A stretch of DNA of 64,000 bases, taken from NCBI GenBank assembly GCA_020636025.1, contig JACJYQ010000001.1, positions 372,001 through 436,000 of the forward strand. Reading direction: 5' to 3'. This DNA is from Lewinellaceae bacterium (GTDB lineage Bacteria; Bacteroidota; Bacteroidia; Chitinophagales; Saprospiraceae). The position numbers and the translations under genes were made by a program. Positions 63,646-64,000 of this stretch are shown here, piece by piece. The stretch's first letter is position 1. Every line of letters starts with the position of its first letter. The notes beneath the pieces are model-generated. The model searched no databases. It was not told the origin of the DNA and saw nothing but the letters and a program-made list of their open reading frames with translations.

Positions 63646-64000
63646 TCAAATTTGTTTGGTTGCTCCAACTGCTGTGAGCCAGTCTTCGTAGGATAATACA
63701 CCCAGGTCGAAATTTTGGGGACCGTCAAGCACAGCAATGAATTCAAGTATATTGCCATCGGGATCGTCAAAATAAATGGCAACAGCCGGCATCCAGGCAA
63801 AGACCATTGGCCTGTCGTTTCCGTCTTTCAGAAAATTGTAAGGTTTCAACCCTCTCGATTCCAAAAATTCAATGGACTTATTCAACACATCACCAACGCT
63901 GCATCTGAATGCAAAATGCCGCTTTTCTATGCTGCCTTCAGGTTTCTCCCAAAGTCCCAGCATGTATTCCTGAGGTTTCCCAACCCAGAAAAAAGCAATT
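63646..64000 (-). CDS. VOC (glyoxalase/bleomycin-resistance) family protein, 5' end cut by window
   Basis: The frame is open to the window edge, reading IAFFWVGKPQEYMLGLWEK before the first visible ATG at 63963. That segment is typical VOC sequence, so the gene starts beyond the window. Visible landmarks: MLGLWEK, a HFAFRCSVGDV metal-ligand-like His, and YFDDPDGNILEFIA with the conserved DPDGN and Glu. The second betaalphabeta-betabetabeta unit is complete. It lies 40 bp upstream of the DUF389 gene on the same strand. The reaction is unknown. Confidence 0.85.
   Translation of the reverse strand, partial: IAFFWVGKPQEYMLGLWEKPEGSIEKRHFAFRCSVGDVLNKSIEFLESRGLKPYNFLKDGNDRPMVFAWMPAVAIYFDDPDGNILEFIAVLDGPQNFDLGVLSYEDWLTAVGATKQI

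Noticed and set aside
1..64000. tRNA, rRNA, IS elements, phage or toxin-antitoxin genes
   Set aside because: All intergenic gaps were read on both strands; none shows cloverleaf landmarks, transposase motifs or paired small genes of that kind.

Overview
The window looks like a chromosomal segment of a member of the Bacteroidota, possibly of the Saprospiria type. The reasons are: four very large or modular secreted proteins with type IX secretion (T9SS) C-terminal sorting domains (three type A, one type B); a one-piece hybrid two-component regulator (propeller, kinase, receiver, AraC); a SprB-type repeat; short leaders with TAnnTTTG -7 boxes and no evident Shine-Dalgarno sequences; and a Ccm cytochrome c maturation cluster in the order usual for this phylum. 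No rRNA, tRNA, CRISPR array, insertion sequence or phage gene was found.

Layout. 1-6.8 kb: end of an unknown gene, then a 2119-residue secreted repeat protein (18 Ig/PKD-like repeats, one SprB repeat, type B sorting domain). 6.8-17.1 kb: mostly minus-strand housekeeping and unknown genes (Pif1-like helicase, Gfo/Idh/MocA oxidoreductase, small membrane protein, lipoprotein, VWA protein, secreted PPC-like protein, orphan MacB/FtsX permease, fatty-acid hydroxylase plus LysE exporter, helix-hairpin-helix/OmpA pair). 17.3-21.6 kb: Lrp/AsnC regulator and a ccmB-ccmC-ccmD-glutamate dehydrogenase operon. 21.8-27.6 kb: acetyl-CoA synthetase, a SulP transporter plus beta-carbonic anhydrase pair (probably bicarbonate handling), and an MDR-type oxidoreductase.

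27.7-49.3 kb: the centrepiece. A single 17.2-kb reading frame encodes a 5728-residue surface protein with six near-identical 399-bp repeats, dozens of HYR-like modules, and larger guest domains (four LamG-like, one CBM-like, one of unassigned type). Several guests lie inside interrupted HYR modules. Directly upstream on the same strand is a 1344-residue hybrid sensor/regulator. Between the two genes lies an array of four GGG-N3-ATCCGGAC direct repeats spaced 21-22 bp apart, just upstream of a -7 box. I infer that this regulator controls the giant protein.

49.6-64 kb: secreted M36 metalloprotease with PA and PKD domains, a GMC oxidoreductase with a Tat-type small subunit, a tight minus-strand four-gene operon (PepSY-like protein, 3-beta-HSD-like SDR, steroid 5-alpha-reductase homologue, unknown 387-residue protein), a secreted FnIII/glycoside-hydrolase-like protein, a DUF389 membrane protein and a VOC protein that runs off the window.

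Intergenic DNA carries a dispersed AATTAGCTAATT palindrome family (four loci), a perfect 20-bp inverted repeat before the VWA gene, several good intrinsic terminators, and a candidate operator palindrome before the glycoside-hydrolase gene. All functional statements rest on reading motifs by eye; no database search was run.
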